Assembly (NCBI RefSeq): GCF_029223485.1
Contig: NZ_JARHTP010000018.1
Span: 62,001-126,000 of the forward strand
Source: Streptomyces coacervatus
GTDB taxonomy: Bacteria; Actinomycetota; Actinomycetes; Streptomycetales; Streptomycetaceae
Direction: 5' to 3'
Length of the DNA stretch: 64,000 nt
This document shows positions 26,425 through 34,773 of the stretch, piece by piece; positions within the stretch are counted from its first letter, which is position 1; every line of letters begins with the position of its first letter. A program made the position numbers and the translations under genes. The notes beneath the pieces were generated by a model that worked only from the letters and a program-made list of their open reading frames with translations, was not told where the DNA came from and made no database searches.

Positions 26425-27108
26425 GTGGGTGCCGAGGCCGGGACGGTGGCGGCAGGGTTTCCGGAGGAGGAGTTCCCGTACGTCGGTGACAACAGCCGCA
26501 ACTCCCGTATCGCCGTGGAGCGGCCGGAGGCGGGGCGGCCGGCGTTGTTGCATCTGGTGAAGCGGGGCGAGGGCGAGTTCGTGCTGTCCGGGCAGGAGCG
26601 GGGAGCCGGTGCGACCCGGGATGCGCCGCCCCACATGTACTCCACTGATGACTGCGATGCGCGACTCCTGCTGCCGGTGAACACCACCCATCTGAAGGTC
26701 GAGCCGTATGAGGGCGAGCCGTGTTCCTGGGCGATGCGGGTGCTGCCGCTGGGGGATGCGGCGGTGTTCACCGGCGAGCATGTGGGAGAGAGTTCGGACG
26801 TCCTGTATCGGTTCGACGCCGAGCCGGGACTGTTCGAGATAGAGGTCGAGAGAGCGGAAGATCACCAGAACTGGGAGGTGTCGTTCGTCTGTGACCACCA
26901 GTTGGGCGGGCCGCTTTACGTCGACTCCCTCTGCTGGGAGTGCAAGGCGGTCACCGACCGAGAGGCCGAGCGGATCGGCACGCGGCTTGCGGACTACGTG
27001 GAGGCGACCGGCGAGGATGGCGGGCGCTTCTTCCTGCCGGGCAGTGGTGTGATCACCTTCGTCTCGGAGGACAACTGTCGGTGGTCGTTGCGCACTGCGC
27101 GGCTTTGA
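26425..27108 (+). CDS. Hypothetical protein
   Basis: A 227-aa protein I do not recognise. It is acidic and looks beta-rich: 'VLYRFDAEPGLFEIEVE', 'NWEVSFVCDHQLGG', and ending 'GVITFVSEDNCRWSL'. No signal peptide, membrane helix or catalytic motif is obvious; several Trp/Cys residues may be structural. The start is the first GTG of a plausible frame; upstream sequence overlaps transposase debris. It is convergent with the lipoprotein gene at 27145. Confidence 0.55.
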   Translation: MGAEAGTVAAGFPEEEFPYVGDNSRNSRIAVERPEAGRPALLHLVKRGEGEFVLSGQERGAGATRDAPPHMYSTDDCDARLLLPVNTTHLKVEPYEGEPCSWAMRVLPLGDAAVFTGEHVGESSDVLYRFDAEPGLFEIEVERAEDHQNWEVSFVCDHQLGGPLYVDSLCWECKAVTDREAERIGTRLADYVEATGEDGGRFFLPGSGVITFVSEDNCRWSLRTARL

Positions 27109-27144
27109 GCCCTGGCGAACCCGACGAGGGCGTTGCTGCTGGGC

Positions 27145-27843
27145 TCACTTGCCGGAGCCGACGTGGTAGCCGACGGGGTCGACGTAGACGTCCGGAGCGT
27201 TGCCGCTGGAGGCGGAGATGGTGAAGGCCAGATCGTTGAGATCCACGATCTCCGAGACCTTCTCGTTGGGCGGGGTGACGGAGAGCCGGGTGTAGGTCTT
27301 GCCGGAGCCGCTGGTGTCCGGGATGAAGTGCAGCAGGAAGCGTGTCTCCTCGCCCGGCCCGATGGTGACGGTGGACGCGGAGACGTCGGTGCGGGCGGCG
27401 TCGGGCCCGGTGTCGCCCAGGCCATCGGGGCCTACGAGTTGGACGCCCGGGAAGCCGTGCATGCTGCATGCGCTGGAACCGGTGTTCTTCAGGTTGACGA
27501 CTATCTCGTTCTTGGTCCCCGTGGCGGTGGCGCTGGGGGCGAGATGGTCGGTCTTGCACCTGGAGCCCGACGTCGAGGATTGGGCAGCGAGCTCGCTGCC
27601 CTTGCTGGAGCCGGTGGAGGTGCCGGACGAGGACGAAGCCGAAGTCGAGCCCGTGCCGCCGGTGGAGGAGTCGGACGAGGAGGAACCTGAGGTCGAGCCC
27701 GTGCCGCCGGTCGAGCTGCTCGCAGCGGTGGACGCGCCGGTGTTGGCGGAAGCGCTCGATCCGTCGCTGCTGCCGCACGCGGTCAGCGAGAGGCCGGCAG
27801 CAGCGAGGATGAGGGCGAGGGCGGGCATCTTCTTGACGCGCAT
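27145..27843 (-). CDS. DUF4232 lipoprotein with Ser/Thr/Gly-rich linker
   Basis: A 232-aa secreted lipoprotein. ATG 27843 has a strong AGGAG ribosome site. The signal 'MRVKKMPALALILAAAGL' ends in the lipobox 'LTAC'. A roughly 70-residue low-complexity Ser/Gly/Thr linker with tandem 'TGGTGSTS' repeats follows. The C-terminal beta-sandwich has DUF4232 features: 'CKTDHL', 'VNLKNTGSSACSMHGFPGVQ', 'GPGEETRFLLHF'. DUF4232 proteins are actinobacterial surface proteins of unknown function. The open frame extends upstream to 28230, but that part is not protein-like. Confidence 0.87.
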   Translation of the reverse strand: MRVKKMPALALILAAAGLSLTACGSSDGSSASANTGASTAASSSTGGTGSTSGSSSSDSSTGGTGSTSASSSSGTSTGSSKGSELAAQSSTSGSRCKTDHLAPSATATGTKNEIVVNLKNTGSSACSMHGFPGVQLVGPDGLGDTGPDAARTDVSASTVTIGPGEETRFLLHFIPDTSGSGKTYTRLSVTPPNEKVSEIVDLNDLAFTISASSGNAPDVYVDPVGYHVGSGK

Positions 27844-28058
27844 CGGTACTCCTGGGAAGTGGTGTTGTATCGGTCGTTCGCTCCGGCTGAGCGGGCACGG
27901 TTGGTTCATAGGAGGCCTGTTGCCGGGCGATGCGTTGCGTAGGGATTGCGCCAAGACGCCTCTGTGACAGGGGAGTTGACGCGCCGTTACGGGAAAGCGG
28001 AGGAACTGGGACAGGCCGGGCCCGTTGCGCTGGCTGCCGGGGCTCTGAAGGTCTCGCC

Positions 28059-28358
28059 CTACTTCGCCAGGCCGTAGTCGAAGCTCACTCGGTCGCCGTT
28101 CACTGCGGTCACGGAGATCAGCATCGTCTTCTTCTCGCCGTTGAAGACGGCGGTGCACGCCACGGTGTCGTCCATCTTCGCGTGCAGCCCGCTCGGGCAG
28201 CTCACGGACTGCGGCCGTCCTGGTGTCCACCTGGACGGCCTGGAGGAGGCAGGGGCGCGGCTGTGGCCTGCAGCATGTGGCCTCGTCGGCAGCGGCGACG
28301 AGGACGAGCCCGACTGTGTGCCGGACTCGCCGCCCGCCTGGCCGCGAACGGTCGACAT
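28059..28358 (-). CDS. DUF4333-like C-terminal domain, N-terminus degenerate
   Basis: A 99-aa frame whose last 50 residues ('SVSCPSGLHAKMDDTVACT', 'VFNGEKKTMLISVTAV') match the DUF4333 pattern: a Cys pair and short beta strands. The N-terminal half lacks the signal peptide or lipobox expected for this normally secreted domain and is odd in composition, so the gene may be frameshifted or truncated. It lies upstream of the DUF4232 lipoprotein on the same strand. Confidence 0.5.
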   Translation of the reverse strand: MSTVRGQAGGESGTQSGSSSSPLPTRPHAAGHSRAPASSRPSRWTPGRPQSVSCPSGLHAKMDDTVACTAVFNGEKKTMLISVTAVNGDRVSFDYGLAK

Positions 28359-28441
28359 CGGATCGGCTCCCGGTGCCCGGTGAGCTCTCTCACCGAGCGG
28401 GAGCCTCCGTCATGAAACGGGCCTGGGCGGCCCGGAGAACC

Positions 28442-28864
<423 letters not shown>

Positions 28865-28982
28865 GCTGTGTCCTTTTCGTTTCGTATCTGTAGGCGCCAC
28901 AGTTCGTGGGCAGGCAAGGGTTCGGAAATGACGAGTGGAATGACGAGTAGTCAGCACGGTGGAGTGGGGGCCGCCGCAGAGA

Positions 28983-30041
28983 TCACCCGACGTCGACGGG
29001 GCGCAGGGTGAATCCGTCGTTGGGCCGGCCCATCAGCAGGGCGGCCAGCCCACCGCTCAGGGCATACGTCGAGCCTCGGGGGCCGGCCGTGACGGCGCTG
29101 GTGACCGGGTCGGCGACGCTGTCCGTAACGGTCACGGTGGCAGCCTTCCAGTGGTCGCAGGGGCGCACCCGTTGCACTACGGCGGCCTCTCCGGTGAGCA
29201 GGCCGCTGCTGACCGCGGCGATCGAGCCGTCCGGCAGGACCCGGATGCCCGCGGTGAGAGCGGAGAGCCGGGTGGAAAGTCGTACCGCACCGGCCTGTTC
29301 GGGGTGGCGGGTCGGCACCCGCACCAGGCTGCCGTCGGCCTTGGCGACGATCAGGAAGTCCCCTGGCATCCACGCCACGGCGGTGGCGCCCACGCCGGTC
29401 AGGAAGTTCGGGATGTCCACCGTGCCGGCCAGGAGATCGTCGCTCAGCAGGACGGAGGCCCGTCCGTGGCGGTCGATCCGGAACACCGTCGGGGTCAGCT
29501 GGTCGACGGCGTATGCCGTTCCGTCCGGAGCCACCGTCACGTCGGCCAGCAGGTGTTGCTTGCCGTCGCCCGCGACCTTGTTGAGGTCGGCGTACCACTG
29601 CCGGCGCCCGCTGGTCGCGTCGTAGCTCGCGACGCCGGCGACGCTCAGTTTCGTGGAGGGCGACGAGCGGTCGGCGAGTCCGTAGTCCACATTCGTGGCC
29701 AGCACCCGGTTCCGCCTGGAGTCGACGCGGACTCCCTGAACGGACACCAGTCGCTTGTCGTCGACGAGGGTACGCACCGTACCGTCCGTGCTGACGGTGG
29801 AGATGGTGCTGTGCGCCAGCGAACCCACCACGAACCTCCGCGAGTGCGGGTCGTAGTCCACCGAGTGGGGGAAGACCCCCGGCCCCCGGGCGTCAATGGC
29901 CTGCGCCTGGTGCGGCCGGCTGTAGGCAGCGGCACTGATGTGCCGGCCGGGCGTGGCATGGGCGGCGGCGGTGGTCAGCGCCGTGCCGGCTGTCGCCAGC
30001 GCGGCAAGGACCACGGCGGCGGCGGAAAGCCTCGGTCTCAT
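28983..30041 (-). CDS. Secreted beta-propeller (ScyD/SMP-30-like) protein
   Basis: A 352-aa Sec-secreted protein; the signal peptide spans residues 1-29 ('AAAVVLAALATAGTALTTAAAHA'-like, cleavage after 'AHA'). The mature part has repeated four-strand blades typical of lactonase/NHL-like propellers: 'FPHSVDYDPHSRRFVVGS', 'GVRVDSRRNRVLATN', 'DVTVAPDGTAYAVDQ', 'AGIRVLPDGSIAAVS'. Two cysteines are not enough for a clear disulphide pattern. Ligand or substrate unknown. Confidence 0.75.
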   Translation of the reverse strand: MRPRLSAAAVVLAALATAGTALTTAAAHATPGRHISAAAYSRPHQAQAIDARGPGVFPHSVDYDPHSRRFVVGSLAHSTISTVSTDGTVRTLVDDKRLVSVQGVRVDSRRNRVLATNVDYGLADRSSPSTKLSVAGVASYDATSGRRQWYADLNKVAGDGKQHLLADVTVAPDGTAYAVDQLTPTVFRIDRHGRASVLLSDDLLAGTVDIPNFLTGVGATAVAWMPGDFLIVAKADGSLVRVPTRHPEQAGAVRLSTRLSALTAGIRVLPDGSIAAVSSGLLTGEAAVVQRVRPCDHWKAATVTVTDSVADPVTSAVTAGPRGSTYALSGGLAALLMGRPNDGFTLRPVDVG

Positions 30042-30418
30042 CGGTATCAGTGTCTTTCTCTCTCAACACGGCCATGGTGAAGCGCTGTTGACGCGTCACG
30101 CTCGCGACTTGAGCGGTGGTGTCGTGCGCCGACGGCTACTGAACGGTCAGACGGCCGGCTCCCCTCAGTGAGGGGGCGGGTGGTGCTTGCCGTTCGTGGA
30201 TCCGAGTCTGCCTCCGCGGCCCGCGGGCAGCCTGCCTCCGTCAGGGGCAGGCTGCACTGCGACGGCACGCGGATACTCCCCCGCGTGATCAGAAAGCTGA
30301 GGCCGCAGGAGATCTCGTAACCAAGCCGTTTACGACCGCATCCGCTCTCTCAAGGTCACTTCGACTTTGAAATGGCCCGGCGGCTGACGGCGGTGCCGGA
30401 GATCCGCGGCGCACCACC
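30042..30418. other. Non-coding stretch
   Basis: 377 bp between the secreted propeller gene and the next same-strand secreted gene. I see no convincing gene, RNA or strong hairpin. Confidence 0.5.
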
Positions 30419-30859
30419 TTACGAAACGATGAGCCGTTCGAACTGGAAGGTGATGCTTTCACCGTCGTAGCGAATGGGCTGCGCGGAGGCGAAGTTGTAG
30501 CTGTTGATCGGGTTGTCATTCCAGTCACGCAAAACGACGGTGAAGTTCTTGCGTCCGCCGCGATTGATCCAGTCGGTGAGGGGCTGGGTGCGGCCGGCCC
30601 CGCGTACCAGGGTCACCTGGTTGCTGCTCAGGCCCTCGACCCTCGCGAGGTACTCGGTGAGGGTGTTGTCCATGTAGAACGCGTACGAATGAGCGGTGAG
30701 ATCGGCGGCGGCCCGGGGGCCGGAGGCCAGGGTGGAGACCGGCGCGGTGGCGGCGGGGGCGGCAGACGCGCTGGCGCTGCCGGAGAAGACGCCGAGGGTC
30801 AGCAGTGCCATGGCGGTTGCACCAGGCAGGAGCAGGCGGCGGCTGATCGAGCGTGTCAT
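30419..30859 (-). CDS. Secreted protein of unknown function
   Basis: A 146-aa secreted protein starting at ATG 30859. The signal carries arginines and a hydrophobic core ('SRRLLLPGATAMALLTLGVF') and likely ends near 'ASASA'. The mature part is beta-rich; its end ('RKNFTVVLRDWNDNPINSYN', 'FQFERLIVS') vaguely recalls phage tail-tube-like domains ('...W.F..A.P..Y'), but this is only a pattern resemblance. It is divergent from an XRE regulator across 130 bp. Confidence 0.65.
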   Translation of the reverse strand: MTRSISRRLLLPGATAMALLTLGVFSGSASASAAPAATAPVSTLASGPRAAADLTAHSYAFYMDNTLTEYLARVEGLSSNQVTLVRGAGRTQPLTDWINRGGRKNFTVVLRDWNDNPINSYNFASAQPIRYDGESITFQFERLIVS

Positions 30860-30989
30860 CACGGGGTCCTCACGGTCGAGAGTGAAGCGGGTCGACTGGA
30901 GAGACCGGGCAGCAGCAGAAGGGGTTACGACGCAAGGTAACCATGGGAGGGGCAGGCTACGGGGCGCCGGGGCGTCCATACTCGGCCGC

Positions 30990-31910
30990 ATGAACAAGAA
31001 ACCGGGTCTGGGCGACTTCCTGCAGAGGCGCCGGGCGCAGTTGCTGCCGGCTGACGTGGGGCTGCCGGATTTCGGAGAACGGCGGCGCGTGCCGGGGCTG
31101 CGACGGGATGAACTGGCCCAGTTGGCGGGGATCGGCCTTTCCTATTACACCCGGCTGGAGCAGGGGGTGTCGCTCAACGCTTCACCGGAGGTGCTGGACG
31201 CCCTTGCCCGGGCCCTCGGTCTGGACGAGGTGGAGCGAACTCACCTGCACGATCTGGCTCGCGCCACGCGTCGCAGCGGCAAGCGCCGCAGGCCGGCGCC
31301 CGAGCACATGGGTGAGACGACCATGCAGTTGCTCGAAGCGTTCGGTGACGCACCCGCGATCGTGCTGGGGCGCCGCAGCGACGTGCTGGCGTGGAACCGT
31401 ACGGGACACTCCTTGTTCGCCGGGCATCTGGACCGGCGCATACCCGATCAGCCGGACCGGCGCCCGAACATGGCGCGGATGGTCTTCCTGGACGCCCACA
31501 CCCGGGACCTGTTCGTGGACTGGCGGAAGAAGGCCAGGACGGTGGTGGGAAAGCTGCGACTTGCCGTCGGTCAGTATCCGGACGATCCGGCGCTGGCCAC
31601 GCTGATCGGCGAACTGGCCATGAAGAGCACGGAATTCGCCGCTCTGTGGTCCGAAAACCGGGTCAGGAACTGGGAGATCGCGGCCTATCGCATGCGTCAC
31701 CCTCTCGTCGGCCAGATGCACCTCAACCTGCAGACCCTGACAATCCCTCAGGAGCCGGGGCAGCGCGTCGTCGTGGCGACCGCCGAGGCCGGTTCGGGCT
31801 CACAGGCAGCCCTGCACCTTCTCGCCCGAGCCAGCTCCCCCGCCCCCCGGCAGGCAGGGCACAGCTCCGCGACCGCCGAATGCGCACAGGCCGAGACCAG
31901 CGCGATCTGA
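30990..31910 (+). CDS. XRE-family regulator with MmyB-like ligand domain
   Basis: A 306-aa protein from ATG 30990. The N-terminal HTH contains 'RVPGLRRDELAQLAGIGLSYYTRLEQG', quoted here only to identify it as 'RRDELAQLAGIGLSYYTRL'. The C-terminal PAS-like MmyB domain has 'VLGRRSDVLAWNRTGHSLF', 'LFVDWRKKARTVVGKLR', 'NRVRNWEIAAYRMRHPLVG'. These regulators usually control a divergent gene, here the secreted 146-aa protein. The last 25 residues are low-complexity and may be run-on into the kinase remnant. Confidence 0.88.
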   Translation: MNKKPGLGDFLQRRRAQLLPADVGLPDFGERRRVPGLRRDELAQLAGIGLSYYTRLEQGVSLNASPEVLDALARALGLDEVERTHLHDLARATRRSGKRRRPAPEHMGETTMQLLEAFGDAPAIVLGRRSDVLAWNRTGHSLFAGHLDRRIPDQPDRRPNMARMVFLDAHTRDLFVDWRKKARTVVGKLRLAVGQYPDDPALATLIGELAMKSTEFAALWSENRVRNWEIAAYRMRHPLVGQMHLNLQTLTIPQEPGQRVVVATAEAGSGSQAALHLLARASSPAPRQAGHSSATAECAQAETSAI

Positions 31911-31946
31911 CCACCGAGGTCCGCTTCAGCTTCGGCACCTTCGTAC

Positions 31947-32370
31947 CCAGCGCCTACCGGGCCGGCGCCGCCAGCCGGTTCGGCGGGACCTTGCCTCAAT
32001 TCCGGAAGCGTTTCGAACGCGAGGCCGGTGCGCTGGACCGCGTCCAGGGGGCGCACATGGTTCGGCTGCTGGACAGCGGCTGCGACGATGATCTGGTGTG
32101 GGTCGCCACCGAGTAAGTCCCCGGGCCCACGCTCGTCGAAGTCGTTGACGCACACGGGCCGATCGACGCGACGGCCGCCCGGCGCCTGCCGGCCGGCCTG
32201 GGACGCACGGTCGAGGCCATCTGACGCTCGGGGATCGTCCACCGTGACCTCAAGCCGTCCAACGTGATCCTGGCGGCCGACGGCGCCCGCGTCATCGACT
32301 TCGGTGTCGTCCAGACCGCCGGCGGCACCACGATCACCGCCGGCGGCCAGAACGTGGGAACCACCGCCTC
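31947..32370 (+). pseudogene. Ser/Thr protein kinase remnant with two nonsense codons
   Basis: One frame encodes kinase subdomains: 'FRKRFEREAGALDRVQGAH', 'DDDLVWVATE*VPGPTL', 'IVHRDLKPSNVIL', 'RVIDFGVVQ'. Stops lie at 32114-32116 (where Tyr is expected, after 'ATE') and 32222-32224 (where His is expected, before 'RSGIVHRDLKPSN'). The N-terminal glycine loop and everything beyond subdomain VIII are missing. It is a decayed Hanks-type kinase. Confidence 0.85.
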
Positions 32371-32379
32371 TATGCCCGG

Positions 32380-32660
32380 AACATCCTCGTCATCACCGAG
32401 GCCGGCAGCCACGCGGACGTCGCGGCCCTCGCCTACATTGCCGCGTTCGCGCCGGACAAGGGCGAGCCGGTCAGCTCCCTGATCGCCGAGCCGCCGCCCG
32501 GGGCTCCGGTCCCGCCGATCCTGCCGCCCCAGGACGGGTTCCTGTTCCTGGACCGGGAGAGGTTCGCGGCCTCCTTTGCCGCCGACGTGCCCGAGAAGCC
32601 GGCAGCGATCACGGCCGACTCGCAGGTCCCTTGGGGCCTCGACGCCCTCTTAGTGACTAC
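32380..32660 (+). pseudogene. Alpha/beta hydrolase internal fragment
   Basis: Directly after the kinase remnant, another frame encodes 'ITEAGSHADVAALAYIAAFA', 'GEPVSSLIAEPPPGAPV', 'DGFLFLDRERFAASFAADV', 'ADSQVPWGLDAL'. This matches the middle of esterase-like alpha/beta hydrolases from just after the nucleophile elbow. Both the start and the C-terminal third are absent. Confidence 0.7.
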
Positions 32661-32710
32661 ACTCGCCGGCGCCGTGATCGCGCGAGCCCACAGAGTAGAG
32701 GAACACGAAG

Positions 32711-32920
32711 ATGCAGAATCCGTTCAGGGATGGCGGTCCGCTCGACATCGCCATGGGACTGCTCGGTCTGCTGCTCTCGATCGCTCTCCTGTGGAAGGGC
32801 ATACAGATGGCCCAGAACGGGAGCTCGTGGTGGTGGCCGCTGACGGCGGGCGCGATGGTCGTCCTCAGCCTGCACGGCCTGTACCGGCGCCGCCCGTCGA
32901 AACGACAGAGCAGGCCGTAG
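32711..32920 (+). CDS. Small two-helix membrane protein
   Basis: A 69-aa protein with a GAGGAAC ribosome site before ATG 32711. Two hydrophobic helices ('IAMGLLGLLLSIALLWKGI' and 'WPLTAGAMVVLSLHGLY') are joined by a short Gly/Ser/Trp loop; the tail is strongly basic. No family recognised. It is the last gene of module M1, just before the att arm block. Confidence 0.6.
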   Translation: MQNPFRDGGPLDIAMGLLGLLLSIALLWKGIQMAQNGSSWWWPLTAGAMVVLSLHGLYRRRPSKRQSRP

Positions 32921-32989
32921 GCACGGCGCGCAAACCGGGTCTGTTGTGTCGCCGAAACAGGCCCGCATTGCGCAAGCCCGTCCGACCCG

Positions 32990-33255
32990 CCTCCGCCCCG
33001 AATACTTCGGTCGCCGCTGAACCGCACTCCATGTGCTCCTGCAATCGCGCCCTTCCGGCCGGCTCTCGCTTCCAGAAGTCGCCTGCTCTTCAACCGCCTG
33101 GAGGACCTCCCAGCGCCTCTGAGTCGCCGGCGTGCCCATAGCGTGCCCTTAAGACCGGCAACCACGGTCAACAGAGGTGCGATCCCGCCCCCTCGGGCGC
33201 AACCCCAGAGCACATATGCCCAGGTCAGAAGCTATCCAGCTCCGCAAGCGCCGTC
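32990..33255 (+). other. Conserved arm block left of att copy 2
   Basis: About 266 bp closely similar to 52900-53154 (255 bp). It contains GCGTGCCC at 33130 and 33141 (11 bp apart), then a GGTCAACAGAGGTGCGATCC-like element near 33168. The second repeat lies 115 bp from the att core, as in modules M3-M5. Interpreted as an integrase arm region, possibly including the 3' end of a lost integrase gene. Confidence 0.7.
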
Positions 33256-33299
33256 GCTTCCCAAGCTGAGAGCGCGAGTTCGATTCTCGTCACCCGCTC
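33256..33299 (+). repeat. att core copy 2 (partial tRNA-Gly), M1/M2 junction
   Basis: 44 bp identical to the tRNA-Gly 3' half from the anticodon arm to the acceptor, diverging before CCA. There is no 5' half, so it is not a functional tRNA. Confidence 0.93.
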
Positions 33300-33305
33300 T
33301 TCTTG

Positions 33306-33332
33306 AAGCCCCAGGTCATGGACCTGGGGCTT
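33306..33332 (+). terminator. tRNA-type terminator after att copy 2
   Basis: 12-bp stem AAGCCCCAGGTC / GACCTGGGGCTT with loop ATG, closely related to the hairpin after the intact tRNA. The 240 bp up to vapC contain an inverted-orientation GGGCACGC arm motif at 33398 and no gene. Confidence 0.85.
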
Positions 33333-33573
33333 GTTCCATTGGGGAGCCGTTGCTGCGGCTTACGAGTACTCCCGCACCCCGAGAGTGGCCATCCAGAGGG
33401 CACGCGCACCTTGAGAGTGCGCCCCCATCACTTCGCGGCGTAGCGCTTGAGCCGAAGTAGCCGTCAGCCCGTTGTTCCTGAGCGATGGCGGATGCCCGTC
33501 CTGTGCGTGCTTCGTCGTGCACGCTGCACAAGCCACGTGTCGGAGTGGACACTTGACCGCCGAGGGTCGTGCG

Positions 33574-34017
33574 TCAGAGCGGGAGGTCGTCAGGGAGTAC
33601 CCGGAACGCCTTGTAGCGGCCCAACGGGCGTACGGCCCGGAAGTCTCGTCGGTCGAGGGTGAGAATCGCGTCCGTGTCGTAGTCGGCGGCAAGCGCCACG
33701 TTCACCGCGTCGGCGAGGTCGAGGTCCAGCGCGCGGTAGCGGACACGGACAGACTGCGCGGCACCCAGGTGATCCTCCGTGATCTCCGGCATGACGACAC
33801 GACCCCGGTTCATCCAGCGCCGCAGGTCGTCGACCGCGCTGAGGGCAGCTTCCCTGCCGAGCTCGCGCGTGGCCACGTGATCCAGTTCGGCCAGCAGAAG
33901 CGGGGACATGACGAGCAGGCCCGCTCCCATGATCGCCTCGTTGGCCGCCCGGTGTTCCGGATGAGCCGAGTCCAGGGCTGCCAGAAGGCCGGATGTATCG
34001 GCGATGACGATGATCAC
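33574..34017 (-). CDS. vapC: VapC-type PIN-domain toxin
   Basis: A 147-aa PIN-domain RNase. Acidic active-site candidates are D7 ('IADTSGLLAAL'), E44 ('LLLAELDHV'), D103 ('LDLDLADAVNVALAADY') and D122 ('ILTLDRRDF'). The family cleaves tRNA or rRNA when freed from its antitoxin. The ATG overlaps the antitoxin stop by 4 bp, giving the normal antitoxin-first coupling. It is the first gene of the small M2 module. Confidence 0.92.
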   Translation of the reverse strand: MIIVIADTSGLLAALDSAHPEHRAANEAIMGAGLLVMSPLLLAELDHVATRELGREAALSAVDDLRRWMNRGRVVMPEITEDHLGAAQSVRVRYRALDLDLADAVNVALAADYDTDAILTLDRRDFRAVRPLGRYKAFRVLPDDLPL

Positions 34018-34280
34018 GCGGCGGATCCGGCACCCGAGCCGGTCTCACGCCGGACGGCCTCGGCGACCGTGTCGCGGACCTCCGACTTGGACAGCGTGCG
34101 CCCCGGCCCCTCGAAGGTGCGCGAGAACAGCGGCTCGTCCCAGACCCGGTTCGCCATGGCTGCAAGGTGGATGCCCTGACGGATGATCTCGGCCTCGCTT
34201 ATACCTCGACGCTTGGCGGCTTCCTTGATGATCGCCAGGTCCTCGGGGTCGGCGTAGACGTTCGTGCGCTTCATGGACAT
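34014..34280 (-). CDS. vapB: Ribbon-helix-helix antitoxin of the VapC toxin
   Basis: An 88-aa protein from ATG 34280 (alternative ATG 34274). The N-terminal ribbon-helix-helix is 'MKRTNVYADPEDLAIIKEAA' followed by 'RGISEAEIIRQGI', typical of CopG/VapB-like repressors. The C-terminal region ('SKSEVRDTVAEAVRRE') would neutralise the PIN toxin. The open frame upstream to 34457 is not protein-like. Direct repeats over the start region suggest autorepression. Confidence 0.9.
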   Translation of the reverse strand: MSMKRTNVYADPEDLAIIKEAAKRRGISEAEIIRQGIHLAAMANRVWDEPLFSRTFEGPGRTLSKSEVRDTVAEAVRRETGSGAGSAA

Positions 34281-34304
34281 GTACCAAGAGTAGTCCATGT
34301 ACCA
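34278..34304. promoter_or_regulatory. Candidate VapB operator (direct repeats)
   Basis: CATGTACCA at 34278-34286 and 34296-34304, 18 bp apart, covering the antitoxin start codon and its upstream edge. Confidence 0.55.
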
Positions 34305-34449
34305 GATTGGCGTATAGCGCTGCTTTTCCCTCGCCCCACGGGAAGTACCTGTGAGCCCGGAGCTTCTTGACGCTGCTACGCCGCCCGTCGGCCTGGGCGC
34401 CTCCCCCTGGACCGGCATTTCCCTTGCAATCTGGCTCGCAAAGGACTCG

Positions 34450-34773
34450 TCAGGCACGCCCCGGGCGCAGGTGGCGGGACGCGGCCAGGCAGGAGGACAG
34501 CCAAGTCGCCTCCTGGCGATTGATGATCAGATCCTCCACTGTGATCATCCCGTCCCACTCGCCGTCCAGTCTTATCGAGTGGTCGCCGATGCTGAACCTC
34601 TCCCAGTCTGCGTCGCTGTGCCAGAGCCGGGCGGTCTTCTCGCCCCGGCGTTGGGCGAAGACGAGTTCCTCACCGTGTTCGTTCTGGAAATAGCCGACGT
34701 AGTCCTCGGCTGTGATCGCGCCACCACAAAGGCGGGCCAGGATGGATTCGATCTCCGAAGGGGCCTGATTCAT
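34450..34773 (-). CDS. Unknown 107-aa protein coupled to the Shedu nuclease
   Basis: A 107-aa protein starting at ATG 34773, which overlaps the Shedu stop by 4 bp (ATGA). Sequence features: 'APSEIESILARLCGGAITAED', 'VGYFQNEHGEELVFAQR', 'WHSDADWERFSIGD'. It is acidic, with no membrane segment or known motif. Tight coupling implies a shared function with the nuclease, such as regulator, inhibitor or accessory subunit; this is inference. Confidence 0.65.
   Translation of the reverse strand: MNQAPSEIESILARLCGGAITAEDYVGYFQNEHGEELVFAQRRGEKTARLWHSDADWERFSIGDHSIRLDGEWDGMITVEDLIINRQEATWLSSCLAASRHLRPGRA

Noticed and set aside
33472..34179. Plus-strand frame opposite vapC
   Set aside because: The minus strand gives clear PIN and RHH proteins with normal overlap; the plus frame has no features.
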